This document shows positions 23,804 through 37,590 of a stretch of DNA of 64,000 bases, one piece after another. The DNA lies in contig CM073519.1 of assembly GCA_037074615.1 (NCBI GenBank), positions 22,093,001-22,157,000 of the forward strand, written 5' to 3'. The position numbers were made by a program, and so were the translations under genes. Under the pieces are notes generated by a model, which saw only the letters and a program-made list of their open reading frames with translations, ran no database searches and had not been told where the DNA came from. The DNA comes from Leucaena leucocephala (Eukaryota > Streptophyta > Magnoliopsida > Fabales > Fabaceae). Each line of letters opens with the position of its first letter. The stretch's first letter is position 1.

Positions 23804-26800
23804 TGTCATATCCTAATTTTTCCCTATCTATATAATACTGATAGTGGAAAGGGGTTTGGAAAGGATTATGACGATGATCAGAAGGAATATTAAAGGTTAA
23901 ATGAGTCTTGAAGGAAAAGAGGGACCTAAACATAAATTAGAAAAGGTTGGAGGCCAAAAGTTAAAGTAGAAACAAAAGTTAGGCCAAAAGTGGTAATTTT
24001 CAAAAGTTTAGGGACCTAATGTAAATAAGCAAAAAGTCAAGGACCTAAATGTAATTATGAGAAAGTTGAACCGAAAATGGCTAAAAAATGCCCAGAATCA
24101 TATCAGACCCAAATTTTACCAGTAGATAGACAAAGTTATTCCGGTCAGTTTAAGGATTCACAGAATTTTGATTTGAGGTCTCAATTAATTGATATAAATT
24201 TCTGAAGTCAGAAGGAATTGTTACAGTATTTTTTAGATCTCAGAATCAGATGAAACCTTACAGTAAATTCTTATATTTAATATAAGAATTTATAAAATTA
24301 ACAGAGTCGAGAAAGGAATCCTGTAGAATCCTTACGGGATTTTATAGTGGGATAAAATACCCGATAAATATGGTCGGGAGAGATGTCTTGGGATTTGTGC
24401 CATAAAGGCAATAAGCCCAAATAAAGGCCCAAATGGAGCCATCATAAGCCCAATAAGATGACTAGATAGTTAAGTGGGCCAGAGTCTATAGCAGTCCAGG
24501 AAAAGTACGAAATTATGAAAATGCCCTTGGATGCCCAGATTGTACCAATGATAGATGGAGAGCATTTTGGTCATTCTGGATAGGTTATAAACATCCCATA
24601 TAGTATAAATATGATTAGTTAGAGCCAGTATATGCTTTGAGGCAGTACAAAGAGGGGTGACATGATAATTATGCCCTTAGGGTTAATATAGTGCAAGACA
24701 GTGAACCAAGGGCATTTCTGTCATTTCTCAAGGGATCTGTAATTAAGTTTTGGCCTAGTTCAAGAATGTCAATGGTAGGAAGAATCCGAATACTGGATTT
24801 AAAGTTAGACAGTATATTATGGAGTTTTAGAAAAATTAGATTTATAAAACAGTTTGGTTTTTGTGGAATCGGACTAAACTGGTTTAGGATTGGACTGGAA
24901 TTTTTCTAGAAGCTTCCACAGTTGGAATTTTTCCACCTATCCCCTTGAGTTGTCCCTTGGTGATGTCATGGATGATGTCATAATTACCTTTTTGAAAAAG
25001 TCAAATTCAAGATTAAATGTGAGCCATTAGATCAAATAGTGCACAAATTAATCTTGGCCATTGATTTTCCATGGATTTTGGCTATAAATACCCCTCAAAT
25101 CTGAACCAAAACTGTGAGCACAAGAACCATGGGGAAACTCTTGTAAAATTTCCATTCAACCAAGAAAGAAGTACACAACTTGGTGCAACAAGCAAGGTAT
25201 TTATCTCTCTTGATCTTGAGCTTTATTCTAGCAAGCTAGCTCTTGATTTTAAGGGGTTTTGTGCCCTATTTCCCTTGTAGTTGCTGCTGGAACTTCTGTC
25301 CATATATGGTTAGAATATGAGTTTTATGTTATGGATAGTTTAGATAAACTTAAACAAGCTAGAATCAAGTGGTATAAGCTTGGAAATCTAAGTATGCATG
25401 AAGTTGGAAGTTTGTGTTCATGGCTGCTACTATATGTGACACTGTTTATATGTTAGAATTTCATAATTTTGATGCTTCCAATGATTTAAAATGGAAAATT
25501 GTGTGGGGATAAAGTAGGAGAACAAGTATTGGAAGCATTGGAATCAAAATGTGAATTTTTGAAAAATCAAGGGTGTGTTTCGGTTCTGTACAGCAGCTTG
25601 TGATATTATTTGATTTTGGAAATTCTAGCTTCATATTTGGATTATACATGAAAAATTATGTGGAAATGAACCATGGAAATTTATTTTGAAAAGATGAAAG
25701 TATGAAACATAAAATAGAGAAAGAATGGAAACTAGTGAAAACCTAGTGTTGGATTTGTGTTCAAGTTGAGTTATAACTTGATATTGCTTTGTAATGGCTA
25801 GGTTTTGACATTTGTGAAGGAAGGAAATCATCTCAATAAGGCTTTGACAAGGATAACTAAGAGGTAGCAAGAATACCTAACTATAGTTTCATGTTTGCCT
25901 AATTATTTGCTTGCTTGTTGATTATGGTGTTTGGTTGAGCATGAGAATGTGTCATCATGTTGATAATGAATTATGAATGATTGCAACTCCTTGAAAGTTA
26001 TGTCATGGCAATATGCATGTTAGAGTTTGCTTATGTACCATTATGAAGTAGCTCCCATCTCATGATAACATGTTAAGCATCCAATTAATCATGCATGATA
26101 TTATGGTTTGTATAACTTGCTATTGGGATTTCTATGAAATCTCATTCTTTCCATATGCATAACCATGTCATAGGAGCTGTAACCTCACAAGGAAAAAGGG
26201 TAAACATAGATGGTTGAACTTGTATGACCAATTACATGAGTTACATGTCACTATGAAAGGCTAGGATGGATGTATTATGTATGATTATGTAATTATGTTA
26301 TGAGGCCGTGGTGGTGTGACGATGATTATGGTGGCTTAATCAATGGGTTTGAACTTGAAATTTGGCATGATTATATTTAAGATAAAGAGCTTTAAATGGA
26401 AACCAAGAATGCCTCAATTGGTTAAGAATTCGATTTGTTATGATTTTGCTAAGTTGGAATTAAGATCTGGAATTGAGATAAAGTAAGTGGTTAGAGGCAG
26501 CGACATTCACACATTGATTTTATATAGGAAATGAACGAATTATTTTATACAATTTTATGAGATTAAAGAGAACTTATAGAGATTTAAATCCATATGTAAC
26601 ACAGTTCATTTGTACAAGTAATCAAAGAGAAATGAATTTTTGAAGTTAAAGCAAAGAAACTAGAACTTCTAGATTTTACCAAATGAACAGTAATTGTCAA
26701 CGAATAAACTGATTTTATTGACACAATGGAACCTCAATTTGACATTTCTTCTTCAAAGATTAATGAAATAGCTTTCATTAGAATTTGGAACCAACTTATT

Positions 26801-26993
26801 GTGATTTTTGTACATTTAATTATGAATTTTCAAAGTTGGGTACATGTTCTGGAATTACCAAATGAACAGTAAAAGTGAACAGTATCCGAGAGCAATTATT
26901 TTAAAAATGGATGTTTCCAAATCAAATGATCATGTATTTGGTTCCAATAACTTCTAATAAGGTATAATTGAGGTTAAAAGTAAGGATGTGACA
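23804..26993 (+). mobile_element. Solo LTR (3190 bp), target duplication ATATG
   Basis: The LTR opens with TGTCATATCC and ends with GGATGTGACA. It is flanked by ATATG at 23799-23803 and 26994-26998, a perfect target-site duplication. A TATA box is at 25083-25090. It is on the plus strand, opposite to its host element. Its downstream half differs more from the 7758-type LTRs than the other solo copies do, so it belongs to a separate or older subfamily. Confidence 0.93.
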
Positions 26994-28784
26994 ATATGTC
27001 CATAAGTATACTAATATTATTTATCTGCATAACCATAATGTGCATATTTTATTATCTCCTTTATTCTAAGCAGTTATCATTATCTTACCACAAGCCCTCA
27101 TTCGAATTCTAACTTTAATTATTGAATATTAACTGGAGCTAATTATCTCATCTATCTCAAACCTATAAATGTAAATATATCAGGTCTAGGGTGTCTTAAC
27201 AGTTTTAGACATTACTATTTAAACATACATAGGGTACTACTACCCTTAAGCCAATGGGAATAGGTACACATTCATCATATGGCATAATGTTAACAGGAAG
27301 ATCCAGTTGCCCGTTATAATCATCTTTATAAATGTATGATCTGCACTTGAGTCATATTTCATATCTACTTAGTGATCTTTAATTAATCCCATCTCTTCGA
27401 TTATCTCAAGTGACTTCTTTAACTTTTCTCTAATTAGGGCAAAACTCTTTTATTTGTCTGGGGATTCTTACATGTTGTATTATGTAAACATTCTCTGGCA
27501 AAATGTCCTAGCTTGCCATGTCTGTATCAACTTCCATGACTTATTAAACAATTTTTATCTATGTGGTCTCTACTACATATCTCGTATCCCTAAGGTACTG
27601 ATTGCATGCTTTAACTTCTTAATTCATTACCTCTTCTTAACCTCTAACCTTTACCTTTTTCTGGGCATTGTAAAATTCCCTCTAAAATATTGCATGCCAC
27701 TATCGCTCCATTAAACATTTGTAACTGTTTGATAAGAGTCCTTTCTTACCACACGAAGCTCAATTCGTAAGTCACCTGCTTTATTGTACTTCTCTCATAA
27801 TTCATCTGGATGAACTTGGCAAGTATTCATCAAAGGTTCTCTTTTCTCACCCTATCTTATCTCTTAAACCTAGCCTCACCCTTATCTCTATTTGACTGAG
27901 GTAAATACTTTTCGTAAAACTATTTAAGTCAAACTTCCCAGTCGAGTGGATTATTGTTTTCCTGTAGGGGAACTTTTGTGCTCTTTACTATCTCTTAACA
28001 TCTTTCTCTAACTCTTGGCAAGCTTGAATCGCTTGGGCCTTATATCTCCTATACTACTATTACTTTAGCTTAGACTGTATTATTGTACTTGGTTTACTGA
28101 GTCATTAATTCCTCCATGATGGAATTCCTCCATTTCAAAAACATTAACTTTTAGTTTGTTCATCATTACGTCTTTTCCCTTAGACCGTATGCTAGGCAGG
28201 TCTCTAGACAAGCCTCAATCTCGCCTCTATTGCTTCTTTCATTTGGAGAATGAACTAGCATACTGAAGTTTTTTGTAATGTAGATATATTCTAAATTATT
28301 GCATAGAAGATCTATTTTTGAACATCCCTTAAATTGATTATTCGTATGTCATTATATCACACAACTGGCTCAGCCACACATTGTATCAATCCTCTAATTG
28401 ATAAACTTTAGGAGGTTAGTGCCATTATTCTCATTATCTTTACAGCATCTAGTTGCTATTTCTTAGTGCATCAAATGATTCTAATTCTTCCCATATACTA
28501 GCACCATTTTTGTAAGCCTTAAAATTCTCTAGCCAATAACCTATCTATCATTTTAGGTTTGGCTTAGGCATCATACTATACTTTCTCAATTTATATTAAA
28601 AGTCTTTGGGGTTTTCTCGCTCTTCCAGCCGCTCTCATAATCTCTAACAATTATAATTAGTATAGAGAGAGGACTTATACAACTGTTATTTTCTTTACTT
28701 TACTGCTAAGTAGGAACACATACTCTAACATGCATAATGCCTAGCCAACATGTTGCAAGACTTCATACCTGCTCATGAATGCAA

Positions 28785-28895
28785 AGCTCTAACATCGGAG
28801 CTCAAGCATTCATTTCCTTAATATGCATAGCTCTAATACTCAGAGCATACACAGCTCTATCATGGGGAGCTTGCACTGCTCTAGCATTTGGAGCT
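28785..28895. repeat. Second copy of the small hairpin array
   Basis: Four units at 28785, 28829, 28853 and 28877 follow the AGCTC-loop-GAGCT plan of 11679-11789. The spacing is nearly the same. One arm has lost a base (GAGCA in the second unit) and the loops have changed, but the arms are otherwise kept. Confidence 0.7.
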
Positions 28896-30588
28896 TTAGC
28901 ATAGTTACAAACATAACCTAATGCCTGGCATTTCATGCAAGGAGTGAAAACTCTCACTTGCTATTTCATATGTAACATAACATTCAAATATCTTATCCTT
29001 ACTAAAAAGGAGCCTCTCTATTTGTCTATAGAGTCAGCTGTAAAATCATCTTTTTGTTCATAAAATTAGAGTGAGAGGACTTATACTAGTCTATTCTTTT
29101 TTACATGCTTAATACCTTGTTAGACTTTGTCTCTAAACTTTGTTCTTGGCCAATCATACTTTTATTGGGTAAAGTCAACTCCACTTGCCTTACCTCAGCT
29201 GTATTCTCTTTATTTTTACTGGAGGACATCTTCTTATTCAAAGCAATATCAACTCCATCATAATTGTATCCCTTTTTTACATGGATATGGTATCTTGATC
29301 TATTTAGAGAAATACAACCCTAATTCAGAGGACTAATTCCAAATTCTTAAGAAAAACTAGGTGGCCAAAACTTTCATACATCATATCTTTTACTCAAGAG
29401 CCTCTCAACCTAACCCCAAAACTAGTAGCTATTAACATTATCGGGAATATACTTGTCTCTCATTGTACTAGTTTCCTGTAACTATATGCCTCATTATCTA
29501 TCTCTTTCTATTATTCCTCGATAAATTATTGAGGCTAATTATCTTTAGCTTACATCTTCAAGCTCCTGTTTATCAATTCAGGAATATGAGATAGCTATCA
29601 TGTTAGAACATTTTACCTTAGCTAGGCTATATTCATTCTAAACTTTGGGGATTAACTGGTTAACTATCTCATTTACCATATTTTCAATTATTTTATTATT
29701 ACCAAGTTAAATTATCCAAGTGCATGTCGTATGGTATGGGAACAACATGACTTTCTCATTATATATACTCTACCTTACATGTAATGTAAAACGGGAGTAT
29801 TCATTCATTATAGCATACTCAAACATGCATGTCACCATATGACAACTGCAAAGAGATGCAATTGTTCATCATAACTTATGTAACATAAGCCATATCATCA
29901 CATAATTTGCTTAACCATCCATTATACAAACATTACAATTAAACAATTAACTAGGTAAACCTTAAAATATTATTTTCTTTGTCCCATTATCTGCCAAATC
30001 CTGATCATTTATTTAGGAACCTAAGATAACTATCCATTTAACTAAAGCTGCCACTTTACGCTCCTACCAGGGTATAGACTCAACCCTTAACTGCTCTATA
30101 TGATTCTTAGTCATTACTCTTCCTTAAATAGGGGAGTCTCTTAATCTGTGGCTACCTTTCCCTTTACTACTGCTAGTCATATCTAGTTTCATTCCATCAT
30201 AACATCTCCTATTATCTATAAGACTTCTGTGTCCTTGGCCTCATTATGATCCATAACTAAATCAGATCCTTTCTTTTAGCTAGCTGAGGAAGGTTCTGGC
30301 TCACATCTCTATGCCATTCATACTACTAAGTTTCCCCTATCCTCAATGATCACTATCAGGCGAGAAGCTATCTTTTATTAAATCTCAATGTTCAATTTCC
30401 CTAAATCATTCATCTCCAATCCATAATCTTAATTGGACTATGAACAAGTAACCCATCACTAACCTCAATCTTAATTGGGTCTTAGCTAATCCCTACATAC
30501 TCTGTTTCCTAATCAGAGCAATTTTATCTTGCACTAAAACCTTTGTTATGTGCTTAAACTTTATTCTGTACCAATGCCATAATCTTTT

Positions 30589-30600
30589 GCTCTAATACCA
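30589..30600 (-). other. Primer-binding site, one mismatch
   Basis: On the minus strand this is TGGTATTAGAGC, one base off the perfect site at 19260-19271. It lies three bases inside the LTR that begins at 30604. The change is of the C-to-T type. Confidence 0.85.
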
Positions 30601-30603
30601 AAA

Positions 30604-33600
30604 TGAAACATCCTACTTTTAACCTCTTAGAGTATATATTTGGAAGCATATTTAACTAGAAGAAGTATTACTTTAACCTAAAAATTAAATCTTAAAATTT
30701 GACTCTCGGGTCCTATTCACTAGGTAAATTCTAGATTGACAGTCCAACTTTAAAAATTCATAACTAATTCTAGAAAAATAGTATATAGGTGATCAAAATT
30801 TTTACTTGAAGATATTTCATATCTTTTTAAGAAAAAAATATAAATCTAGACATTTACCCTGCTAATCAATACAGTTAAATCATTACTTTTTACTGTTTAT
30901 ATGGCAAATTCTAAAAATTCCAGATTCTATCTCTTAAATTTGAAAATTCATTTCTCTTCATATATACATCCAAATAAGGCATATTACCTATGAATTTAAA
31001 GCTTTGGATGTGAACTACATGATCATAAAATTTCATGAACTAATTCCTCCACTTACTAGGTCAAACTGAAGCTACAACAAAACTGCTTAAGGACCTACAT
31101 TTTTACCATTTCAGTTTCCTTTATTTAATTCTCAATAATTGTTCCAGCATGTATAAACCATCTCTATGGCCTCTCATACATCATATACATCATGGGGTTG
31201 TACCATAATTATTTCATACATTTTTCTCTACATATAATGGCATACTACATAACATTACATAAAAAGAATGACATGCCATCACTTGTCTACTTCTTCTCTT
31301 CCATTCCTTAGCTCATGTATCAAGCATGACTCTTCCATCACTAATAACCTATTATGGTTGGTTATGGGAGGGTGATATTCTAGGGAATCTCAGTAGAAAA
31401 TGATACCATTCAATGCATACAAGATGAATGCGAGTGCATGACATGTTTCACTTATCTTTGTTTAGCTTACATTTGCATAATATCATGCTCCATGATTATC
31501 ATTATCATCCATGACCATAAACTCATAAAAGGAAGAGCATATATCATTCATACATATCACACATCATCATCACATCTCATAAACATATCAACACATAAGC
31601 ACATACATCAAGCATACAATAATGGGTAGTTCACTACCTTCAACATAAGTTTTTCTCATGTTCTTGCACTTGCTCCCTTAGCTTCCAACCAAACATTGGT
31701 TTCTTGGTCATCCTTTATAACTCATTTTCTTTGACATATCATGGCCCTAAACACAATTATATTATGTATACAACTCATTAGAGCCATTATATAAACATTG
31801 CACACTAACTTCCCTAAAACTACTAACTCTTAACTTAAATCTTGGAGTTAGTTATTTAACTTTGTAATAATTACTTTATTAGATCAATCCTACATAATTT
31901 TGTCCAAAGAATCCAATTATGATCTTGGAATTATGAAAATCAAACTCCTCATATGAAATCTATCCAGAACCGTATATCACCTTCTAAAAATTCTCATTTT
32001 AATTCAAATGCTTCCAATACTTGTTTATCTACTTTATCCCACATAATTTTTCATTTTAAAACTATTGTAAGCATCAAAATCATGAAATTACAACTCCTGC
32101 CTAGGTGCATGAATAATGATAGAGAGGGTCTCAAGATTACATGATTTCCTAAGCTGAAACTACTTAATTCTAGCTTGTTTAAATTTGTCTAAACATTCCA
32201 TGACTTAAAGTTCATATTTCCCCTTTAATTACAAATCATATCTAGAAGTCAAGATGGAGATAAAAATAGTGTTTCAACCATCTAAATCCAGGAGAAATCT
32301 TTCTACAACATAATACAAAGATAGGAGGAAGAAGTTATCTTGGATCCTTACTTGATTGGCTCTTGGATTTTCCTTGTCTTACCTTGATATTTCATTTTCC
32401 AAGAGGTTCCCCATAGTTCTCCTTTGCCTTAAGTGATGCTGCAGATTTGAGGGAGTATATATAGAAAAATTTGGGTGGAAATGGATGGCCAAGATTACTT
32501 TGGTTACTATTTGATCTAATGGTTCATAATTCATCTTCCACCAAGCTTGCCCTAGAAGATTTAGAATGACATCATACATGGCATCATATGGGGCAGTGTT
32601 TGGCACAAGGAATGGAGAAATACTAATAGAAAAAATTCTAGCCCACTCCGGTATCGATCCAGCCAGTTTTATAAAAACCAGACTGTTTTATATTTATAAT
32701 TTTTTTAAATTCTAGAATATGTATTCTAACCTTAAATCTAATATCCATATTCTTCCTAGCATTGAAATTGTTGGACTTAGTATTTATCTGCTTACCAACC
32801 CTTGGAAAATGATTGAAATGCCTTTAGCTCACTGTCTTACACTATATTAACCCTAAGGGCATAATTGTCATTTCACTTTACACCTTATCAGATCATATAT
32901 TGACTCTAATTAATCATCCTTGTACTTACCTGGGCATTTTTGGACCTATCTAAAATGACCAAAATGCCCTCCATTCATCTCTTGCTCAATGGCACAACAC
33001 AAAGCATCACAGTAGCATTTTCGTAATTTTATATATTTTTGGGTCTTTATTAGCATTATCCCATATACTTATCTAAAAATATTATTGGGCCTATGAGGTG
33101 CCATATTGGCCTTCTACATGGTCCACTGCCTTCATGGGCTCAACTCCAAAGAAATTTCCCCGAAAAATATTTATAGGGTGTTTAATTCTACTGTAATTTC
33201 TATAATAAATTCTACATAACTCATTTTTGAGTTCTGTTAATTTTTTAAATTCTCATATTAATTATAAGAATTTATTATCAAATTTCATCTGATTTTGAGC
33301 TCTAGAAGATACTGTACTTATTTTTTCAAACATCAGAAATTCTTATCAATCTATTGGGACCTTAAATCAAAATTTTATGTTGCGTTAAACCGATCAAAAT
33401 AATTTTCCCTATTTACTGATAAAATTTGGGACTAAACTATTTCTGGGTAGTTTTGGGCTTTTTCCGACTCAACTTTCTCATAATCACATTTTGCCCTTGA
33501 ACTTTTGACAAATTGCATTTTAGTCCCTCAAACTTTCTAAAATTACACTTTGTTGCCAACTTTTATCTCTACTTTTCATTTTAACCTAAAAACTTTTCTA

Positions 33601-33820
33601 AATTTCTCTGAAGTCATTAAACTTTCATTGAAATGACGTACATGTCCCGAAGTTTTATAATTGTATACTTTTCATGTCTTTCTTCAACTTAAAAATTATC
33701 TAACCTTTATCATTTCTTTTACTCATAATCACAATCACTTCCAAAACTCTTTCCTCTATCTGTCCTTTACAAGTTCCATTGCCTGTTCCATACATATAGG
33801 AAAAAAATTAGGATGTGATA
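30604..33820 (-). repeat. 5' LTR of the second LARD-like element (3217 bp)
   Basis: The plus strand opens with TGAAACATCC and ends with GGATGTGATA, both altered by single bases from the family's ends. It is clearly more diverged from 7758-11097 than 19275-22612 is, so it is older. Its right end lies against a Sirevirus-type LTR that is cut at 33821. No partner 3' LTR with a matching target duplication is found. Confidence 0.8.
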
Positions 33821-34486
33821 GATGCAATCAGTTTCAACGCAAATAGAGAAAGATTTTTGAAATATATAAAGCTAATTGTATAACTAATAGATTAATGTAA
33901 GTTAATCGAATTCTTAATTAATTAATGTGTCTAGAGAAATTGATACAGAAATATTTTTAACACACATTAATTGAACAATTAATCCATTAATGTAAATTAA
34001 TTGATTAATGGATTCACATTTGATTTTCACAAACTGATTCTAAACTAATTAATCAAACATACAATCAATTAATTATAATTAATTGATTAATAGAATTTGT
34101 TTTGTATAAAGGAAAATATGTTCTGAATAGATTAATTAAATAGTCATTTGATTAATTAGAATTACTCTATTAACTAATCAATTAATTAACTTATCTTTTT
34201 AATTCGAGAGAGCAGCTCCATGATATTAATCAAACACTTAATTGATTAACCTATACTCATTAATCGATTAATTGATTTTCTTTTATAGAACATAACTTTG
34301 TCCTAATAATAATCAAATATCCAATCGATTAATTAATACTCATTAATGGTTTGACTAATCATTTAACTCCTATTTTTTTTAACATCATTTAAACACAAAC
34401 ACTTTTGTTTATTTTAATTTATTTTGATATGATTATATTGAGTTTCTTTTGACATCATTAAAATATTATTGAATATGATTCTAACA
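33821..34486 (-). mobile_element. Sirevirus-like 3' LTR, truncated
   Basis: On the minus strand the LTR opens TGTTAGAATC at 34486 and is cut at 33821 by the Gypsy-type LTR. It is very AT-rich and holds many copies of TTAATTGATTAA and TTAATCGATTAA. It is preceded by a polypurine tract and by pol sequence beyond the CACTA insertion, so it is the 3' LTR of the element whose RT lies at 62639-62995. Confidence 0.8.
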
Positions 34487-34500
34487 TTCTCCTCCTTTTT
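34487..34500 (-). other. Polypurine tract of the Sirevirus-like element
   Basis: On the minus strand AAAAAGGAGGAGAA directly precedes the TGTTAGAATC of the LTR. Next to it lies the run TTTGTCATCATC, a context common at the 3' LTR junction of Sirevirus-type Copia elements. Confidence 0.8.
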
Positions 34501-35379
34501 GATGATGACAAAACCAAGTGAGCTAGAAAACATTAAACATCAACAAAATGAGTCAAACACAACTTGAATATCATTAAAATTTTAAAGTATACAAAGTTCA
34601 AGATAATCAAAAATAGAAATAGCTCAGTCACTCAATCAATTGACTCTAGAGAAGATTCAACCTTATTATCTTCAATTCTTCCCTCCCCTTTTTGATATCA
34701 TATAAAAGGGTTGGGGCCAAGATGAAGAAATCACTATAGGAAGTTGGGGTAATGGAGGTTAGGATTATAGAAATAGAAGGAAGGGGTATAGTGAGTAAAT
34801 ACCTTGGAGTCATAGAAGCTTAGGGCTCTAAAGTTGAGGCAAAAGTAGGTAAGGGGACAGGAACTTAGGACATGTTAATCATGCTAATGCTCTTATGGTG
34901 GTGGCTGATCCTTGAGTTCCTCCTCTGAGAAGGAAGGTCCAATATTGTTCAGATATGTAGGAGAATATTCTTCACATAAGATAATTCATGATGAATAGCT
35001 TCTTATCTCTCTGATATGGCCTCTTGCCTTTCTCTGACTTCTTCCTTAAAAGCATGGAAATCTCTAATATTAGTCTTGAGAAGTGTTTGGATCCTTAGCT
35101 ATGCCTTTCATGAATAATGTCAGCTTCTTTCTTGGAGGCATTGAGTTTGCTCTCTAAATTAGCAAACTCAACCTGAAGGTACCTCTGAATAGATTCACCC
35201 ATAAATGATGGTGCAGTAGATACTTAAGGTCCAGCAGATAAATGGCATTCATCTTAAGTAAGAGAAGCACTGCAATAGGCTACTTTCCTAGGGGTCTCTA
35301 GGAGTCATGCCCTTCTTGGCATCATAAGGAAGCTTGATCTTTATCTTATTTAGCTATGACATCCCAAAGCCTACAATTT

Positions 35380-36504
35380 GTTCCTTACTTCCCTCTAACT
35401 AATGAATATTGAAGTGCATAAGGAAGAAGGAGACAAGCTGAGGAAAAGGTATATGAGTGGTCCTTATCCTGCTGAGGCAAAATTCCTTCATTTGGCTATA
35501 TATGAAAGCTTCTAAGTTGAGCTTCTCCCTACTCACTATCCTGGCCAGTGTAAGGTGATCTTGTTAGTTAAGGTAGGTGAAGCTAGTAGACTTGATGATC
35601 GTATATCAAGAGTAGATGTAATGGATGATGTGATAAAAATCACACCTCTTACTCGAGGTGAAGGACAGGGTCTCAAGGAAAGGATTGTTGGTCTGAAAGA
35701 GGATATATACGCCTTGGCATGATCCATATTCTTCATTGATACTGAAGTTGAAGCACCTATCATCTGATTAATGATATTGATATCCAGCATGATATCTTTA
35801 CCTCTCAGTCTAGTAGTTAGACAACTATGCGCAGTATTTTCTTTTTTGTCCAATGTATCAAATATTTCCATATTGCAGTAAAATCTTCTAACTACTTCCA
35901 GACTATATAGTTTACTTATCCCTCAAAGTGATGTAAAGGCTCTCTATCAAGTCTAAATTGACCTTCTGATCAACCTTAAGAGTAGGAATATCCATATAAA
36001 CTACTGGGTAAAACTTTATTTCCCTAAACTCTAATCTATATCTAGATATATCAATGTCTAAGTTCAGGTTACCTTCAGGAAAGGCAAACTTGATGGTTAA
36101 GAATATGAGGGAGCTGGCATGGTAGTAGGCTTCCTTGGTATCCTCTATCTCTTGCCAAGTATCTCAATGGTAGTGTTTACTATCTTCTCCAGCATAGCAG
36201 TGAACTCTAGATCAGAGTCAGTGTTATAGTTAATCTACTATGACCTTTCCTTTCTCTTTGAAGCAAAATATGGAGAAGGCTTAGTGATATGGACTTTGCT
36301 CTTATCTTTGGTTGTTTCCTTTGTAGAAGCCTTGCTTGTCGGCACCTTGCCTTCTCCCTTTGACACCTCTGGGCCATCTTTGGCCACTTTAGCTTGATAC
36401 TTCTTATTATTTTCCTTTGATATTAAAGCATGAGTCACATTGGAAACTAATTTAGAGGGATTATGCTCAAACATGTCTGTATTTATAGTTTTTGTTCTTG
36501 CCAT
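35380..36504 (-). pseudogene. Extra ORF of the Sirevirus-like element (plant transposon protein domain)
   Basis: The reading starts with MARTKT at 36504. An 88-codon frame (36504-36241) is Lys, Ser and Thr rich and runs on, after stops and frame changes, into 35871-35536, with RLRGKDIMLDINIINQM. In another frame downstream, SREKLNLEAFIYSQM lies near 35480-35530. These pieces resemble the 'putative plant transposon protein' domain (Transposase_32/PTTA type). That domain often occurs as an extra ORF between pol and the 3' LTR of plant retrotransposons, and the position here fits: after RNase H, before the polypurine tract. At least three breaks show that it is dead. The family assignment is from motif memory only. 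Confidence 0.5.
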
Positions 36505-37216
36505 AGCTTCTATGATTTGATTGATTGATCGGTGAACTGAGGGAATTTTTGGGTGATTTTTTTTGTGGATTTTGATCTGTGGAGAGTGTGTTAGCTATCC
36601 CACAAACTAATTTGAGGATTGTTTAGGATTAAAAGTGAGAGAGACTAGAGATGAGTTGATTAGGGCTTGAGTTGAATAGTAGAGTCATGGTTGATAACTG
36701 ATAAATCCCTATATTAATTGATTAATGCCCATTAATCAATGAAGTAATCAATTAATTTTATCAAATATGCACATACAGAGACAAATTAATCAATTAAATT
36801 TTCTATCATTTCAATTAATCGAATAGTCAATAAATTAATTTTAAAGAAAAACAAAATCTAACACAAATTCAACATTGATTAATCGATTAACTATTTAATT
36901 AATTAACACTAATCAAATATTTAATCAATTATTTTCAAAGTAAAATAGCTTTGAAAAACATTTTTATACTTGATTGATCGATTAACTGTTCAATTAATTT
37001 CAACTAATGCAACTGTTAATCAATTAATTTGACATATAAGCACATACATATCACAATTTTTCATTGATTAATCGACTAGGTATTCGATTAATTTTAATTA
37101 ATTGAATTATTAATCGATTAATTTCATAAAAATAATACATTTCAATAAGATAGAGTGTTGAACAATTATTTTGAGAGATGAAGGCTGAAGAAAACTTAAA
37201 ACAAAAACTTTGTAAG
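36505..37216 (-). other. AT-rich spacer of the Sirevirus-like element
   Basis: This spacer lies between the end of pol (resumed at 61538) and the extra ORF. From about 36690 to 37140 it holds many copies of the palindrome TTAATCGATTAA and variants, the same motif that fills the element's LTR. No coding capacity is visible. Confidence 0.6.
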
Positions 37217-37219
37217 TTT
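37217..37219. repeat. Target duplication of the CACTA element, left
   Basis: TTT, matched by TTT at 61535-61537. CACTA elements make three-base duplications. Three bases carry little information alone, but the terminal repeats and the Sirevirus sequence on both sides support it. Confidence 0.7.
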
Positions 37220-37245
37220 CACTACTGCAATATATGCTTTTTAAA
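37220..37245 (+). repeat. CACTA left terminal inverted repeat
   Basis: CACTACTGCAATATATGC pairs imperfectly with the complement of 61509-61534. The first dozen bases match best. Confidence 0.8.
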
Positions 37246-37319
37246 GCCCTATTTTTAAACCGGTTATTACAGAGACAGTTTGAAAAAATGACCAATGGTA
37301 TTTTTGTAAATATGATGAA

Positions 37320-37590
37320 ATATTTACATCAGATGTACACGTAACCGGTGTAAAAGATAATTACTACACCGGATACTAATATCAATAGGTGTAGATTAAC
37401 TGTCATTTTCTGACTCTTCAGTTTCTTGTCCATGCTTTCTCGCTTCTTTTTTCTAACTTCTTTAGACCTTGCGAAGATGCTTTAAAAAAATGATTGGTGC
37501 CATTTTTATAAATAAGATTAAATCTTTACACCTGATTTATATGTAATCGGTGTAAAATATATATAACCAGTGTTAAATATACTTTATCTT
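37320..37590. repeat. CACTA subterminal repeats, left
   Basis: Repeated words around ACCGGTGTAAA and TACACCGG occur in both orientations (for example AACCGGTGTAAAAG at 37340, CTACACCGGATAC at 37364, ATCGGTGTAAAAT near 37545). In this superfamily such clusters are binding sites for an element-encoded protein. Confidence 0.75.

Larger units (their letters stand above)
22613..30603 (-). mobile_element. Internal region of a second, older LARD-like element
   Basis: This region abuts the 5' LTR of the first element with no LTR or polypurine tract of its own on that side. Its first 1.2 kb matches 12220-13223 of the first element. After a nested solo LTR (23804-26993) it continues to a primer-binding site at 30589-30600 and an LTR at 30604. 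Segments such as 28620-28980, matching 11530-11900, appear out of order relative to the first element, so this copy has been rearranged or contains pieces of more than one relative. No protein domain is visible. Confidence 0.65.
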
